DNA of 64,000 bases from Chryseobacterium sp. ERMR1:04 (GCF_001297705.1 NZ_LIRF01000004.1:62001-126000), one strand, 5' to 3'. Shown: positions 52,663 to 61,665, numbered from the stretch's first letter. Translations and numbers: made by a program. Notes: generated by a model not told the origin, from the letters alone.

Positions 52663-54027
52663 TCACCCTTTATCCTTCCCTTTTTCTTCTTCCCCATTAT
52701 GAGAAAACCCAATAATTCTTTGCGGTTCTTCAACGACTCTATAAGACTCCAACTCTACTTTTAGAGATTGAACTCTGTATTGAAAATCGTCAAAATTATT
52801 GATGACAACATCCGCTAAAAATCTTGCAATCTGCTCCAGATATTCTTCTGTAAGTTTTCCTCCTGCATCTCTGAAAGCGCCATCCAAAAGATTTTGGTCA
52901 ATCTTTAGATTTTCATTTTTAGATCTTTGATATAAATTTTTAATGCGTTTTTTTAAACTCTGGGTAAAATCAATCAACATCGTATTGCTGAAAACCTTCA
53001 TTTTAGATGAAATATCTTGCCAGAAAGGAATTTTATCCGCTTTATTATTTTTAAGAATCTTATATAATAATGAATCTTGTTCAAGACCTTTCGTCATGGC
53101 ATACAGAATAATTTCTGAACGTTCCAAAGCATTAGGAGGGAAAATAGGAATCATGACATCAAACCTTCCAGGAGCGAGAATTTCTTCATCAATTTCCGAA
53201 ACCGTATTCGCTGAACCGACCATCAACAAATCTTCTTTTTCAAATTTTCCGATGTGATGAAGAATAATTTCCTGCGTTTCAAGATTGCATGAAGCAATAT
53301 CGGTTTCCGCCGTTCTCTGCATCATAATTTCATCAAAATCATCTAGAAATAACAATACTTTATTCTGCTTCATCACCTCGAGAAGAAAATCATTGAAATT
53401 GGTTTCGGTTCCATCTACAAATGAGGTTCCCAAATAATGTTTTTTAACTTCCTTGAATTGATAATTGATAATTTCTGCAATTTTATTGGCCCAGAAAATC
53501 TTACCACTTCCGGGAGGTCCATATAAAATCATTCCGGCAGGCTTATTAATTCCCCAATCTTTTATCTGTTGTGGATTTAAAAACGGCTCCAAAACACTTG
53601 ATATATAAAAGAAAAGATCTCTATACCCAATAAAATCTCTGTGTTGAAGGCTTGTTTTATGCCCAAAATAATTATACACGAACTTATAATTTCCGCCTAA
53701 TTTATTATCAATTCCATAGCTTGAAATAGAAGATTTAAAAAATCCGTTATCAAAAATATTGGGAGTGGTTTCTTTTATGGTTTTCTCTACTTTATCTTTA
53801 GGCTGATTGATGGTTTCTGCAATCTGCTCCAATGTTTTATTTTGGTCAAGATCTTTTTCATATTTCTTTAGAAAATCTATATTCTCCCGGGCAAATTTTT
53901 CAAAATCTTCTTTTATTTCAAAATTGGTACTGATACAAACGCCAAGCTCGAGATCAAAATCCTGGATAAATTGTTTGATAGCTTCTGCAGAAACATGGAG
54001 CTCCTCTGCCAGTTCAATTAACTTCAT
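52663..54027 (-). CDS. AAA ATPase with IF2-N-like helical N-terminus and atypical Walker A
   Basis: 454 residues. The N-terminus, ELAEELHVSAEAIKQFI (4-20) and a second TLEQIAETINQPKDKVEKTI (65-84), resembles the small helical domain found at the start of translation factor IF2. The AAA module has GPPGSGKI at 170-177, where the Thr/Ser after the Lys of Walker A is replaced by Ile. It also has Walker B VLLFLDDFDE at 224-233, sensor-1 Asn in GSANT (274), and an arginine-finger region LAPGRFD (R288). The closest general type is the classic FtsH/Cdc48-like AAA fold, without protease domain. The substrate is unknown. The charged tail ends EEEKGKDKG. Confidence 0.85.
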   Translation of the reverse strand: MKLIELAEELHVSAEAIKQFIQDFDLELGVCISTNFEIKEDFEKFARENIDFLKKYEKDLDQNKTLEQIAETINQPKDKVEKTIKETTPNIFDNGFFKSSISSYGIDNKLGGNYKFVYNYFGHKTSLQHRDFIGYRDLFFYISSVLEPFLNPQQIKDWGINKPAGMILYGPPGSGKIFWANKIAEIINYQFKEVKKHYLGTSFVDGTETNFNDFLLEVMKQNKVLLFLDDFDEIMMQRTAETDIASCNLETQEIILHHIGKFEKEDLLMVGSANTVSEIDEEILAPGRFDVMIPIFPPNALERSEIILYAMTKGLEQDSLLYKILKNNKADKIPFWQDISSKMKVFSNTMLIDFTQSLKKRIKNLYQRSKNENLKIDQNLLDGAFRDAGGKLTEEYLEQIARFLADVVINNFDDFQYRVQSLKVELESYRVVEEPQRIIGFSHNGEEEKGKDKG

Positions 54028-54201
54028 AGTGATTGATTAGTATTCTATCAAATTTAGCATTTAAAAGTGAATGAGCAATAGGTCAAACACCTTAAATAGG
54101 CTAAATTAATCATCAGAAACCTATCATTTACTACATAAAATTAAAAAGAATCTGTAACATTTTATCAATTTCGTACACTATTACTATGTAAAACAAATTA
54201 C

Positions 54202-55110
54202 ATGGAAAAAATATTATCAGTAAAGAATCTCACCAAAAAATTCAAAAGAGTTGTGGTAAACAATATTTCTTTTGATGTTGAGAAGGGCAATGTTTATGGT
54301 CTTCTCGGCCCTAACGGAAGTGGAAAATCTACTACTTTTGGAATGCTGCTTTCAACCATCAATCCTACAAGTGGAGATTGGTTTTGGTTTGGAAAGAAAG
54401 GAACCAATTCTGATACCCTGAAAAAAATAGGAGCCATCATCGAACAACCTAACTTTTATCCTTATTTAAGTGCAGAAACCAACCTTAAAATTGTTGCCGA
54501 AATCAAAGGAACGCCTTACGAAAGAATAGATGAAGTCTTGAAAACTGTGAACCTTTATGAAAGAAAAAAAGACACTTTTAAAACGTTCTCTTTAGGGATG
54601 AAACAACGTCTGGCCATAGCGTCAGCTATTTTAAATAATCCTGAAGTTCTTATTTTGGATGAGCCCACTAACGGACTTGATCCCGAAGGAATTATCCAAA
54701 TCAGAGATATCATCAACAGTATTGCAAAACAAGGAATTACGATTATCATTGCAAGTCACCTTTTGGATGAAATTGAAAAAATATGCAGCCATGTTATTGT
54801 TTTAAAAGAAGGAAATGCCATCTATTCCGGAAGAGTGGATGAAATGACCAGTAACAAAGGATATTTTGAATTAAAAGCAGATAATAACACTTTACTTTTA
54901 AGCGTGTTAGAAGAACTTCAGTGGTTTACTTCGGTGAGAATAGACGGCGAAATTATTAAAGCTCAAATTCGTGATGACGCTTCAATTTCCGCTTCTGCTT
55001 TAAATCAGAAACTGGCAGAAAAAGGAATTTTCTTATCGCATCTGAATAAGAAAAAACTGTCTCTTGAAACTCAATTCCTTGAACTTGTAAAAAACACAAA
55101 TCATGCTTAA
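54202..55110 (+). CDS. ABC transporter ATP-binding protein
   Basis: 302 residues. Walker A is GPNGSGKSTT near 35-44. The signature is FSLGMKQRL near 130 and Walker B is VLILDEPTNGLDPEG near 150, with the H-loop in ASHLLDEIE. The ~80-residue C-terminal extension is typical of ABC-2 exporters (antibiotic, lipid or protein export, Bcr/BcrA-like group). It overlaps the permease gene by 8 bases, so the two are coupled and form a dimeric exporter. The substrate is unknown. Confidence 0.93.
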   Translation: MEKILSVKNLTKKFKRVVVNNISFDVEKGNVYGLLGPNGSGKSTTFGMLLSTINPTSGDWFWFGKKGTNSDTLKKIGAIIEQPNFYPYLSAETNLKIVAEIKGTPYERIDEVLKTVNLYERKKDTFKTFSLGMKQRLAIASAILNNPEVLILDEPTNGLDPEGIIQIRDIINSIAKQGITIIIASHLLDEIEKICSHVIVLKEGNAIYSGRVDEMTSNKGYFELKADNNTLLLSVLEELQWFTSVRIDGEIIKAQIRDDASISASALNQKLAEKGIFLSHLNKKKLSLETQFLELVKNTNHA

Positions 55111-55948
55111 ACTATTAAAACTCGAATATTACAAAAACCTTAATTATAGACCATTCAAGGTTTTCACCATCCTATATTTTACTATTTTAGTAGCACTTCT
55201 TTTTATCGGACTCGTAGATTTAGATGTTTTTGGAGCTACCATTAATTTAAAACAACAAGGAATTTATAATTTCCCGGAAATCTGGAACTTTACCACATGG
55301 ATTGTTGCGTTATTAAAAATATTTCTCGGATTGATCATTGTTTTTTCAATCTCGCAGGAATTCAGCAACAGGATGTTTAAACAAAATACAATTGACGGAC
55401 TGAGCAGAAAAGAGTTTATTGCTTCAAAACTATTAACAATTTCAGTTTTCACCATTGTTTCTACCCTTCTTGTGTTTATCATCACCTTATTTTTAGGTAA
55501 CACTTATTCAAAGAACACAGATTCTGAAATGGTTTTCAAGGAAATATTCTTCATTGGGAACTACTTTGTAAAGCTGTTTACATTTTTCTGTTTCTTAATG
55601 TTCCTTTCTATATTGCTGAGAAAATCGATGTTTGTATTTCTTGGATTCTTTGTTTATTGGATCTTTGAAGGTATTTTAACAGCGGTAGAAGTATTTCAAA
55701 AAGTGCGTGGAACTCAGGAATTAGAAAGAATGAAGATCATGAAAGATGATTTTTTCTTTACTCATCTTCTCCCTTTAGAAAGCATGTCTAGCCTTATCCC
55801 TAATCCAATAATGAGATTAGATATGGCCAAAATGATTGGATTTAAATATGAATTCACCTACCCTACAGAAAGCTTAATTGCGTGTATCATTTGGTGCGTA
55901 ATTTTTATCTTCGGATCTTACTGGATCTTGAAAAAAAGAGATTGGTAA
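55103..55948 (+). CDS. ABC-2 type transporter permease
   Basis: 281 residues with six hydrophobic segments (about 20-40, 62-85, 107-130, 148-168, 172-190 and 255-275). The second half of the N-terminal part reads FSISQEFSNRMFKQNTIDGL then SRKEFIASKLL, the coupling-helix region common in ABC-2 permeases. It partners the ATPase encoded upstream with an 8-base overlap. No substrate-binding protein or accessory gene is present. Confidence 0.9.
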   Translation: MLKLLKLEYYKNLNYRPFKVFTILYFTILVALLFIGLVDLDVFGATINLKQQGIYNFPEIWNFTTWIVALLKIFLGLIIVFSISQEFSNRMFKQNTIDGLSRKEFIASKLLTISVFTIVSTLLVFIITLFLGNTYSKNTDSEMVFKEIFFIGNYFVKLFTFFCFLMFLSILLRKSMFVFLGFFVYWIFEGILTAVEVFQKVRGTQELERMKIMKDDFFFTHLLPLESMSSLIPNPIMRLDMAKMIGFKYEFTYPTESLIACIIWCVIFIFGSYWILKKRDW

Positions 55949-56251
55949 GCCTTATTTTAAAAGATTAAAGTTTTTACTAAGTCTGTTTAAACTAATTAAA
56001 AATTTAGGCGCAAAAGCTATTATTGAACTATTTATAGCTTAGCTATTAGGAAAATATAGGCTTGCAAAAGAATAAAAATCAAAGATTTTTTTAAACTTAT
56101 GTATTCTTGTTTACAGTTCAAAACTAGCTTAAATAATGCGTAATTCTTTTGACTCTTTTGTGGTTAAAATAAAAAGTTTACATTATAAAAAATTAAAGTG
56201 GTTCATGTTTTGAATCACTTTTTTGTTTAATTTTAATTTTCTTTGAAACTC
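55949..56251. other. 303-base intergenic region
   Basis: AT-rich with no credible ORF. Phrases such as TTCTTTTGACTCTTTTGTGGTT look like degenerate spacer repeats, but no second copy is in this window. A terminator-like hairpin lies at 56195-56225. Confidence 0.5.
56195..56225 (+). terminator. terminator-like hairpin upstream of the L,D-transpeptidase gene
   Basis: AAAGTGGTTCA / TGAATCACTTT (one G-U pair) with loop TGTTT and then T's. It lies 250 bases after the ABC permease and 30 bases before the next start codon, so it is either the distant ABC terminator or part of the next leader. Confidence 0.6.
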
Positions 56252-56926
56252 ATGATGAAAAATTTATCCTTCTTCTTTATAAAATCATTTTCGATAGTAT
56301 CATTAATTATCTTTAGTTCATGTAATCAAAAAGTGGAAAATATTATTGAAAAATCGGTTTCAATGATAAAACCCAAGCCAGTTACAAAACCTATACTTGA
56401 CCTCAATAAAACCGATAAAAAAGGAGAAGAAGCTCTTGAATTTTGTAAGAAAAATAAGTTCAATACCGATTTTTGTATCTTAATAGACATGAGTTTACAT
56501 TCTGGAATCAACAGATTTTTTGTCTATGATCTTCAACAAAAGAAAATTATACAAAAATATTTAGTCGGTCATGGATGCGGAAATAATATCTGGAGTTGGG
56601 ACCAATCAAAAGAGAAGCCTGATTTCAGCAATGAAGACGGAAGCCATCTTTCATCATTAGGAAAATATAAAATCGGAGAAAGAGGAAGAAGCGAATGGGG
56701 AATTAATGTAAAATATTTAATGCACGGCTTGGAAACAACCAATACGAATGCATTAAAAAGAACCATCGTTTTTCACTCTTGGGATAAAATGAGCAATGAT
56801 GAAGTTTTCCCAAAAGGTTCACCTGAAGGCTGGGGCTGCCCGACGGTTTCTAATGATGCATTAAAAAAGATTGATCCGATATTGCAGAATTCTTCTCAGC
56901 CTGTTCTGATGTGGATTTATAATTAA
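56252..56926 (+). CDS. L,D-transpeptidase-like lipoprotein (YkuD_2 type)
   Basis: 224 residues from the ATG at 56252; the next codon but two is also ATG (56255). The lipoprotein signal ends SLIIFSSC with Cys 24. The domain at about 70-224 has the murein L,D-transpeptidase catalytic-type motif: HGL (H158), HSW (H175) and GWGCP with nucleophile C196, ordered as in the PF13645-like subfamily. The SHLSSLGKYKIGERG stretch is typical of that subfamily. It may crosslink peptidoglycan or attach proteins to it. It lies 4 bases before a pair of paralogous membrane protein genes and probably forms an operon with them. Confidence 0.85.
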   Translation: MMKNLSFFFIKSFSIVSLIIFSSCNQKVENIIEKSVSMIKPKPVTKPILDLNKTDKKGEEALEFCKKNKFNTDFCILIDMSLHSGINRFFVYDLQQKKIIQKYLVGHGCGNNIWSWDQSKEKPDFSNEDGSHLSSLGKYKIGERGRSEWGINVKYLMHGLETTNTNALKRTIVFHSWDKMSNDEVFPKGSPEGWGCPTVSNDALKKIDPILQNSSQPVLMWIYN

Positions 56927-56930
56927 AGCT

Positions 56931-57563
56931 ATGAGGAAAAGTAAGAAAATATATTATTTTCTGGGATTGATAAGTGCCTTGTTAATTCCGATTCTATTTT
57001 GGTATTATGCAGGCCCGAGAGCTCATCAACCTTATACTGTACTTGATCTAGGAATTCCCTCAAAACATAAATATAATGACACGATTGATAATACTTTTGA
57101 ATCCGTACGAAACTGGAAATATCAAAAGATCATTGTAAAACCTAATACAGCGCTACAAAACCAACAGTATTATATTTCTGAACTTAAAAAGCTTCAGCAG
57201 AGAAATGAAAAAGAAACAGGGATTGAATTTATAATTGATGATAAAAATAATTATCAGGATCTGGTTACTTTGATCAATACCATGCAATTAGCAAAACAAG
57301 AAACTTACGGGGTTGATGTAGGAAATACCGGCCATTTTTTTGCAGTTCATTTTTATCAAGATCCAAATAAAAATTATGCTATTTGCGGTGGTGTAGTTGG
57401 CGGACCAACAGATTATAAACAAAAAGAAGGTCTTAGTTTCGCAGATATTAAAGGACTTCCAAGGCAATCATATTATATTATCTTCGGATTCTTATTGTTT
57501 TTAAACATTTCTATGTTGAGTATTAAAGAGAGATTTCAAATCAATAGAAAAACAATCATATGA
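56931..57563 (+). CDS. bitopic envelope protein of unknown family, paralogue 1
   Basis: 210 residues. An N-terminal TM segment (about 7-26, YYFLGLISALLIPILFWYY), a ~155-residue extracytoplasmic domain and a C-terminal TM segment (about 183-198) ending in ISMLSIKERFQI. The middle (GIEFIIDDKNNYQDLVTLIN) has the look of the small beta-alpha domain of ExbD/TolR proteins, but the C-terminal TM is not an ExbD feature. About 40 percent of residues by eye match the next gene. I recognise no family. It starts 4 bases after the L,D-transpeptidase gene and overlaps the next gene by 4 bases (ATGA). Confidence 0.75.
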   Translation: MRKSKKIYYFLGLISALLIPILFWYYAGPRAHQPYTVLDLGIPSKHKYNDTIDNTFESVRNWKYQKIIVKPNTALQNQQYYISELKKLQQRNEKETGIEFIIDDKNNYQDLVTLINTMQLAKQETYGVDVGNTGHFFAVHFYQDPNKNYAICGGVVGGPTDYKQKEGLSFADIKGLPRQSYYIIFGFLLFLNISMLSIKERFQINRKTII

Positions 57564-58219
57564 AAAAGATATATTATTTTCCGGGATTGATAAGTGCCAT
57601 CATTATTCCTATTTTGTTTTGGTATTATGGAAATCGAAAATTTGAAGAAATCAATCTTAATGTTATTGATATTGCTATTCCTCCTAAAGTAAGGCCAGGA
57701 GATAATATAAATAACATTTACACTTTTGAGTCTGCAAGAAACTGGAATTATAAAAAAATTAAAGTGAATTCTGGTAAGGCTAAAGAAAATTCAAATTTAT
57801 ATGTTTCCGAAATGAAAAAACTTCAAAAAAGAAATCAACAAAGAAGCGGAATTGAATTTATTTTTGATAATAACAATACCTATGGTGATTTTGTCTCATT
57901 GCTTAATGATATGCATATTACAAAATCTGAAGAATATGCTGTTGACTTAGAAAAAACAGGACATCTATTTGTCATTCAAAACTATTTTCTATCTATTACT
58001 AAAGATAACTTTTTTGGCAAAGATTATACAGAAATTCCAATGGGTAATGATACTATTAATAATTGGGAAGCTTATTTGAAGTTTATAGAACCCAAAGGAT
58101 ATGACAAGTTCACACAAATTTTAACACAATTGCCTAAACGGGCATTTCTTATTATTTTCGGATTTTTATTTTTGTTGCATATTTCTATGTTGAGCATTAA
58201 AGAAAGATTTCAATTTTAA
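57560..58219 (+). CDS. bitopic envelope protein of unknown family, paralogue 2
   Basis: 219 residues with the same plan as paralogue 1: N-terminal TM (KKIYYFPGLISAIIIPILFW), extracytoplasmic domain with TFESARNWNYKKIKV and GIEFIFDNNNTYGDFVSLLN, and C-terminal TM ending in LSIKERFQF. Its distal extracytoplasmic part (about 145-190) is longer and differs from the Gly-rich stretch AICGGVVGGPTDY of paralogue 1. The two genes overlap by ATGA, so expression is coupled. They probably arose by tandem duplication and may form a heteromer. The function is unknown. Confidence 0.75.
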   Translation: MKKIYYFPGLISAIIIPILFWYYGNRKFEEINLNVIDIAIPPKVRPGDNINNIYTFESARNWNYKKIKVNSGKAKENSNLYVSEMKKLQKRNQQRSGIEFIFDNNNTYGDFVSLLNDMHITKSEEYAVDLEKTGHLFVIQNYFLSITKDNFFGKDYTEIPMGNDTINNWEAYLKFIEPKGYDKFTQILTQLPKRAFLIIFGFLFLLHISMLSIKERFQF

Positions 58220-58250
58220 CAAAAAAATTAGTATTCTAATTAATGTATTA

Positions 58251-58802
58251 TTACCATTCTTCTTTTGAAATTATTGGTTTATTCATTGTTTTCTTTAAAT
58301 CTTCAATTTCAGAATTAACCTTATTCGAAATTATTTCTCTTATTTCATTAGTCACTTTTATCTTATACCCTTTAGGCCCTCCTGCCAACATTCCTGTCAA
58401 AGTTGATAACATTTCTTCATTAGTAATAATTCCTAAACTAACAGTATTCCCTTCGTGGATAAAATTCGTAAAATCATATTTATATCTTCCATCTTTACAA
58501 GCTATCGTTATATCAAAACTAATCCATCCTTCTCTAGCTCCAGATCCCATAAAAACTTTACTTGAATACTTCATACTACCTCTTCCAACTAATATATTGT
58601 TATCAGCATCTTCAAGAATAATAACTTCTTTAGGGTTTTTAAAAGTTTGAGTGAACCATATTTTTGCAGCAGCATATAATACCTTAGCCGGTTTTGTAGA
58701 ATCTAAAGTCTTTATAACTTCTGTATATTTAATAATCTCTTTATCTTGAGCATGTAATGTAATTGTTAAAAATAAAATAATAAATACAAATAGTTTTTTC
58801 AT
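58251..58802 (-). CDS. DUF4468 domain-containing secreted protein
   Basis: 183 residues. The signal peptide is MKKLFVFIILFLTITLHAQ. The body fits the DUF4468 pattern with a TBP-like fold: ILEDADNNILVGRGSMKY near 62-79, then FDITIACKDGRYKYDFTNF near 95-113. It lacks the T9SS sorting domain, so a periplasmic location is likely. The function of the family is unknown. It converges with the paralogue operon; the two stops are 31 bases apart. Confidence 0.85.
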   Translation of the reverse strand: MKKLFVFIILFLTITLHAQDKEIIKYTEVIKTLDSTKPAKVLYAAAKIWFTQTFKNPKEVIILEDADNNILVGRGSMKYSSKVFMGSGAREGWISFDITIACKDGRYKYDFTNFIHEGNTVSLGIITNEEMLSTLTGMLAGGPKGYKIKVTNEIREIISNKVNSEIEDLKKTMNKPIISKEEW

Positions 58803-58862
58803 TAATTAAAAGTTTCTACAAAAATATCAAAAAAACATAATACTAACTTTACGGATAACCAT

Positions 58863-58889
58863 TAAAAAAGGTTGCCTTTCGACAACCTT
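58863..58889 (-). terminator. terminator of the DUF417-msrAB operon
   Basis: AAGGTTG / CAACCTT stem with an 8-base loop, followed by a T run on the minus strand, just after the MsrAB stop codon. Confidence 0.8.
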
Positions 58890-58897
58890 CCTTTCAC

Positions 58898-60025
58898 TTA
58901 CTTTTTATCTAACAGAGAAAGATAGTCTCCGTATCCTTTTTTCGCCATTTCTGCTTTTGGAACAAACTTCAGAGAAGCACTGTTGATACAGTAACGAAGT
59001 CCTCCTTTATCTGCTGGCCCGTCATTGAAGACGTGTCCCAGGTGGGCATCTCCAGTTTTACTTCTTACTTCTGTTCTATCCATTCCGGCTGATGTATCTA
59101 ATTTTTCGTCAATTAATTTTTTAGAAATTGGTTTTGAAAAACTTGGCCATCCACAACCAGATTCAAATTTGTCTGTTGAAATAAATAAAGGTTCTCCGGT
59201 AGTGATATCAACATAAATACCTTCACGGCTTTCATCCCAATATTCATTTTTAAAAGGCATTTCTGTACCATTTTCCTGAGTCACTTTATATTGTTCAGAC
59301 GTTAACTTTTCTTTTAAAACTTTTTTATCTTCTTTTTGATATTTTGCTTTTGCATCTTTCTTAGGAAGAGGGTTTGCATTTTTTGCCATTTCAAAAAGTC
59401 CTGGTTCAATATGGCAATATCCTCCAGGATTTTTATCCAAATAATCCTGGTGATAATCTTCTGCTTTATAGAAGTTTTTAAGAGCAATTGTTTCTACAAC
59501 CAAAGGTTTGCTATAATTTTTAGCCAATTTTTGAACTTCTTCTTTTACAATAGCTTCCGTCTCTTTATCGGTAGAATAAATTCCTGTTCTGTACTGATCT
59601 CCTCTGTCATTTCCCTGTTTATTCAAACTTGTAGGGTCAATTGTTTTGAAATAAAGATCAATTAACAGTTTTAAATCAACTTGTTCAGGGTCGTATTTTA
59701 CTTTTACGGTTTCAGCAAAACCAGTTGTATGACTTACCACTTCTTCATAGGTTGGATTCTGAGTCTTTCCGTTAGCATAGCCAACTTCTGTTCCCACTAC
59801 TCCACGAACTTGTTGAAAAAAATGTTCTGTTCCCCAAAAACATCCTCCTGCAAAATAAACTTCTTTAAGATTTTTATTGTTCATAACGGTCTCATTATCT
59901 TTTTTAGTTTCTCCTGATTTCTTTTTTAAAGAATCTCCACAGCTTGTTGCAAATACTGCAATGCCAAGCATCATGCCAAGCAATACTAATATGTTTCTCA
60001 TTTTTATCTTTTTATAATTATTCAT
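58898..60025 (-). CDS. msrAB: bifunctional methionine sulfoxide reductase A/B lipoprotein
   Basis: 375 residues from 60025. The ATG at 60001 is an alternative that gives a more typical signal ([21 protein letters not shown]). The acylated Cys is 29 in the long form. MsrA (about 54-210) has the catalytic GCFWG motif with C62. MsrB (about 235-365) has [24 protein letters not shown] and the catalytic [11 protein letters not shown] (C346). Together they reduce both the S and R forms of methionine sulfoxide in envelope proteins. The gene overlaps the DUF417 gene by 4 bases (ATGA), so translation is coupled. Confidence 0.93.
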   Translation of the reverse strand: MNNYKKIKMRNILVLLGMMLGIAVFATSCGDSLKKKSGETKKDNETVMNNKNLKEVYFAGGCFWGTEHFFQQVRGVVGTEVGYANGKTQNPTYEEVVSHTTGFAETVKVKYDPEQVDLKLLIDLYFKTIDPTSLNKQGNDRGDQYRTGIYSTDKETEAIVKEEVQKLAKNYSKPLVVETIALKNFYKAEDYHQDYLDKNPGGYCHIEPGLFEMAKNANPLPKKDAKAKYQKEDKKVLKEKLTSEQYKVTQENGTEMPFKNEYWDESREGIYVDITTGEPLFISTDKFESGCGWPSFSKPISKKLIDEKLDTSAGMDRTEVRSKTGDAHLGHVFNDGPADKGGLRYCINSASLKFVPKAEMAKKGYGDYLSLLDKK

Positions 60026-60474
60026 TTTTTGTCATTTTGAAGTATCATTAATGCGAATCCTAAAAACATAAGGTCTTTTAGAATAAAAAAGTCCGTCACG
60101 GGTATTCCGTCTACTACTTTCCAAATTCCGGGAGTTGTAAATAAATAACTCAGCGTTGTAAGGAAAGTTACAATCATTCCTATGGCAGCATACTTTCGTA
60201 AGAATGCAAATTTCACACTAAATATAAGGAGTAAGGCAATGATAATTTCTATCGCTCCGATAGCATTTGATACTGCCTGAACGCTCATGATATCATATAC
60301 GTAAAAAGTAAGGAAATGGTTTTCTACAAGGTTCTTTATTCCGGCAGCTTCCGTGGGAGTAAATTTGAAGATCCCTATCCAGATTAAAATAAGAGCGGTG
60401 CCAAAAAGGGAGATATAATATCCAATGGTAGAGGCCGATACTTCTTTGCTAATTTTCTGTGTTGTTCCGTTCAT
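60022..60474 (-). CDS. DUF417 (YkgB/RclC-like) membrane protein
   Basis: 150 residues with four hydrophobic segments. The family signatures are [22 protein letters not shown] near 25-46 (given here as the recognised patch [12 protein letters not shown]) and the C-terminal [16 protein letters not shown] near 126-141. RclC of E. coli, a member, protects against reactive chlorine. The coupling to an envelope MsrAB supports an oxidative-damage role here. It has its own -7 box at 60509-60516. Confidence 0.88.
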   Translation of the reverse strand: MNGTTQKISKEVSASTIGYYISLFGTALILIWIGIFKFTPTEAAGIKNLVENHFLTFYVYDIMSVQAVSNAIGAIEIIIALLLIFSVKFAFLRKYAAIGMIVTFLTTLSYLFTTPGIWKVVDGIPVTDFFILKDLMFLGFALMILQNDKK

Positions 60475-60508
60475 TGTTTAAGATTTTGAATTAATACTTT
60501 GCTATTTT

Positions 60509-60516
60509 CAAAAGTA
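60509..60516 (-). promoter_or_regulatory. -7 box for the DUF417-msrAB operon
   Basis: TACTTTTG on the minus strand fits TAnnTTTG, 34 bases before the DUF417 start. It suggests a transcript separate from the sigma-factor genes upstream. Confidence 0.5.
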
Positions 60517-60553
60517 TAGTCGGAACAATTTCAAAATCCTGACAAAATTTTAT

Positions 60554-60826
60554 TTAAAGATCAAACTTATTCATCATCTTATCTTTAAAATTCTGAATAT
60601 CAGATTTATTAATTTCAGTTTTTTTATCCTGAAAAAGTTTTCTTTTTAAAATCTCATCTAATATTTTCAGTTTTTTCTCGTATGCTTTACACCATTTACA
60701 TATTTTAAGGTGCATAGAAAGCCTCCAGTCCTCTTTCCGAGAGATGGAATTTGCATTTCTTTTTTCCAACAGCAGTGTCGCTTCACTGCATGGTAAAAAT
60801 AACAGGTGAATAAATCTTTTAACCAT
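60554..60826 (-). CDS. small zinc-finger protein, possible anti-sigma factor
   Basis: 90 residues without TM segments. The pattern CSEATLLLEKR near 13-23 and HLKICKWCKAYEKK near 39-52 gives the His-x3-Cys-x2-Cys arrangement of zf-HC2/ZAS anti-sigma domains. The rest is basic and helical. It starts 12 bases after the ECF sigma gene in the same direction, the standard place for a cognate anti-sigma factor. That it holds this sigma factor is inference from the pattern and location. Confidence 0.78.
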   Translation of the reverse strand: MVKRFIHLLFLPCSEATLLLEKRNANSISRKEDWRLSMHLKICKWCKAYEKKLKILDEILKRKLFQDKKTEINKSDIQNFKDKMMNKFDL

Positions 60827-60838
60827 TTTTTTTATTCT

Positions 60839-61393
60839 TTATGATTGTGCAAACCAGTTAAAATCCAGACATTCTCTTAACTGCATTCTACTTCTTTGCA
60901 AAATCTTCCATAGATTAGTCGTAGAAATATCCAATTCCTGACTCACTTCAGGCGCTTTTTTTTCTTGAAGATAATACATTTTCATAGGGATCTTCCATCG
61001 GGAGGGCAATTCTTCAATACAATCTTCTAACGTTTTATTAAAATCATCATTATCCAAAAGTTCAGCTTCTTTATTGGTAGCATCCCAATCATGGAGCACA
61101 TCATCATTTTTCCATGAACCTGTTTCATCAAAAAAATGATCCAGTCTTATCTGAGGTTCAGCTCTATATTTCTTTCTATAAAAATCGGCTACTTTATTTT
61201 TAAGAATCGTTTGCAACCACGTTAGCGGTTTACTTTTTTCTTCAAAAGAATCATACGACGAAAAAGCAGCAATAAAAACTTCCTGAACAACATCCTCAGC
61301 ATCTTCCCTATCCGAAAGCAAATAAACGGCTCTCTTTAAAAGAGGCTCAGAATATTGCTCTACCCAGCTTTTCAATACTTCGTTTTTCATCAT
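60839..61393 (-). CDS. ECF RNA polymerase sigma factor
   Basis: 184 residues. Region 2 shows SDREDAEDVVQEVFIAAFSS near 27-46 (core binding and -10 recognition) and KPLTWLQTILKN near 55. Region 4 has LPSRWKIPMKMYYLQEKKAP then the helix-turn-helix EVSQELDISTTNLWKILQRS. No region 3 or C-terminal domain. It is the first gene of a sigma/zinc-finger pair. DUF417-msrAB may be a target, but this is only proximity. The alternative start one codon later (61390) is also possible. Confidence 0.93.
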   Translation of the reverse strand: MMKNEVLKSWVEQYSEPLLKRAVYLLSDREDAEDVVQEVFIAAFSSYDSFEEKSKPLTWLQTILKNKVADFYRKKYRAEPQIRLDHFFDETGSWKNDDVLHDWDATNKEAELLDNDDFNKTLEDCIEELPSRWKIPMKMYYLQEKKAPEVSQELDISTTNLWKILQRSRMQLRECLDFNWFAQS

Positions 61394-61665
61394 TTTTTAC
61401 TTAATATTATTTGCCCACAGATTTATACAGATAATTAAGTTTTAAAATCTATTATAAAATCAGAGAAACCGTGAGCGTTTTTATTTAATATTAAAACGAA
61501 TATAGAAAGTTAAATTCTAAAGTGCAAAATTTTTATGATAATCATTTGGTCATTGTGAAAAGCGAAACGAAGAAGCAATCTCTTATTTTAAACATAAATA
61601 GCACGCATCTTTTTATAAATAACACAATTGTTAATGAAAATAGAATCTCTAATACTATTATTTAG

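Noticed and set aside
58243..58650. 135-codon plus-strand frame
   Set aside because: It is antisense to the DUF4468 gene, which has a signal peptide and a coherent fold pattern; the plus frame has neither.
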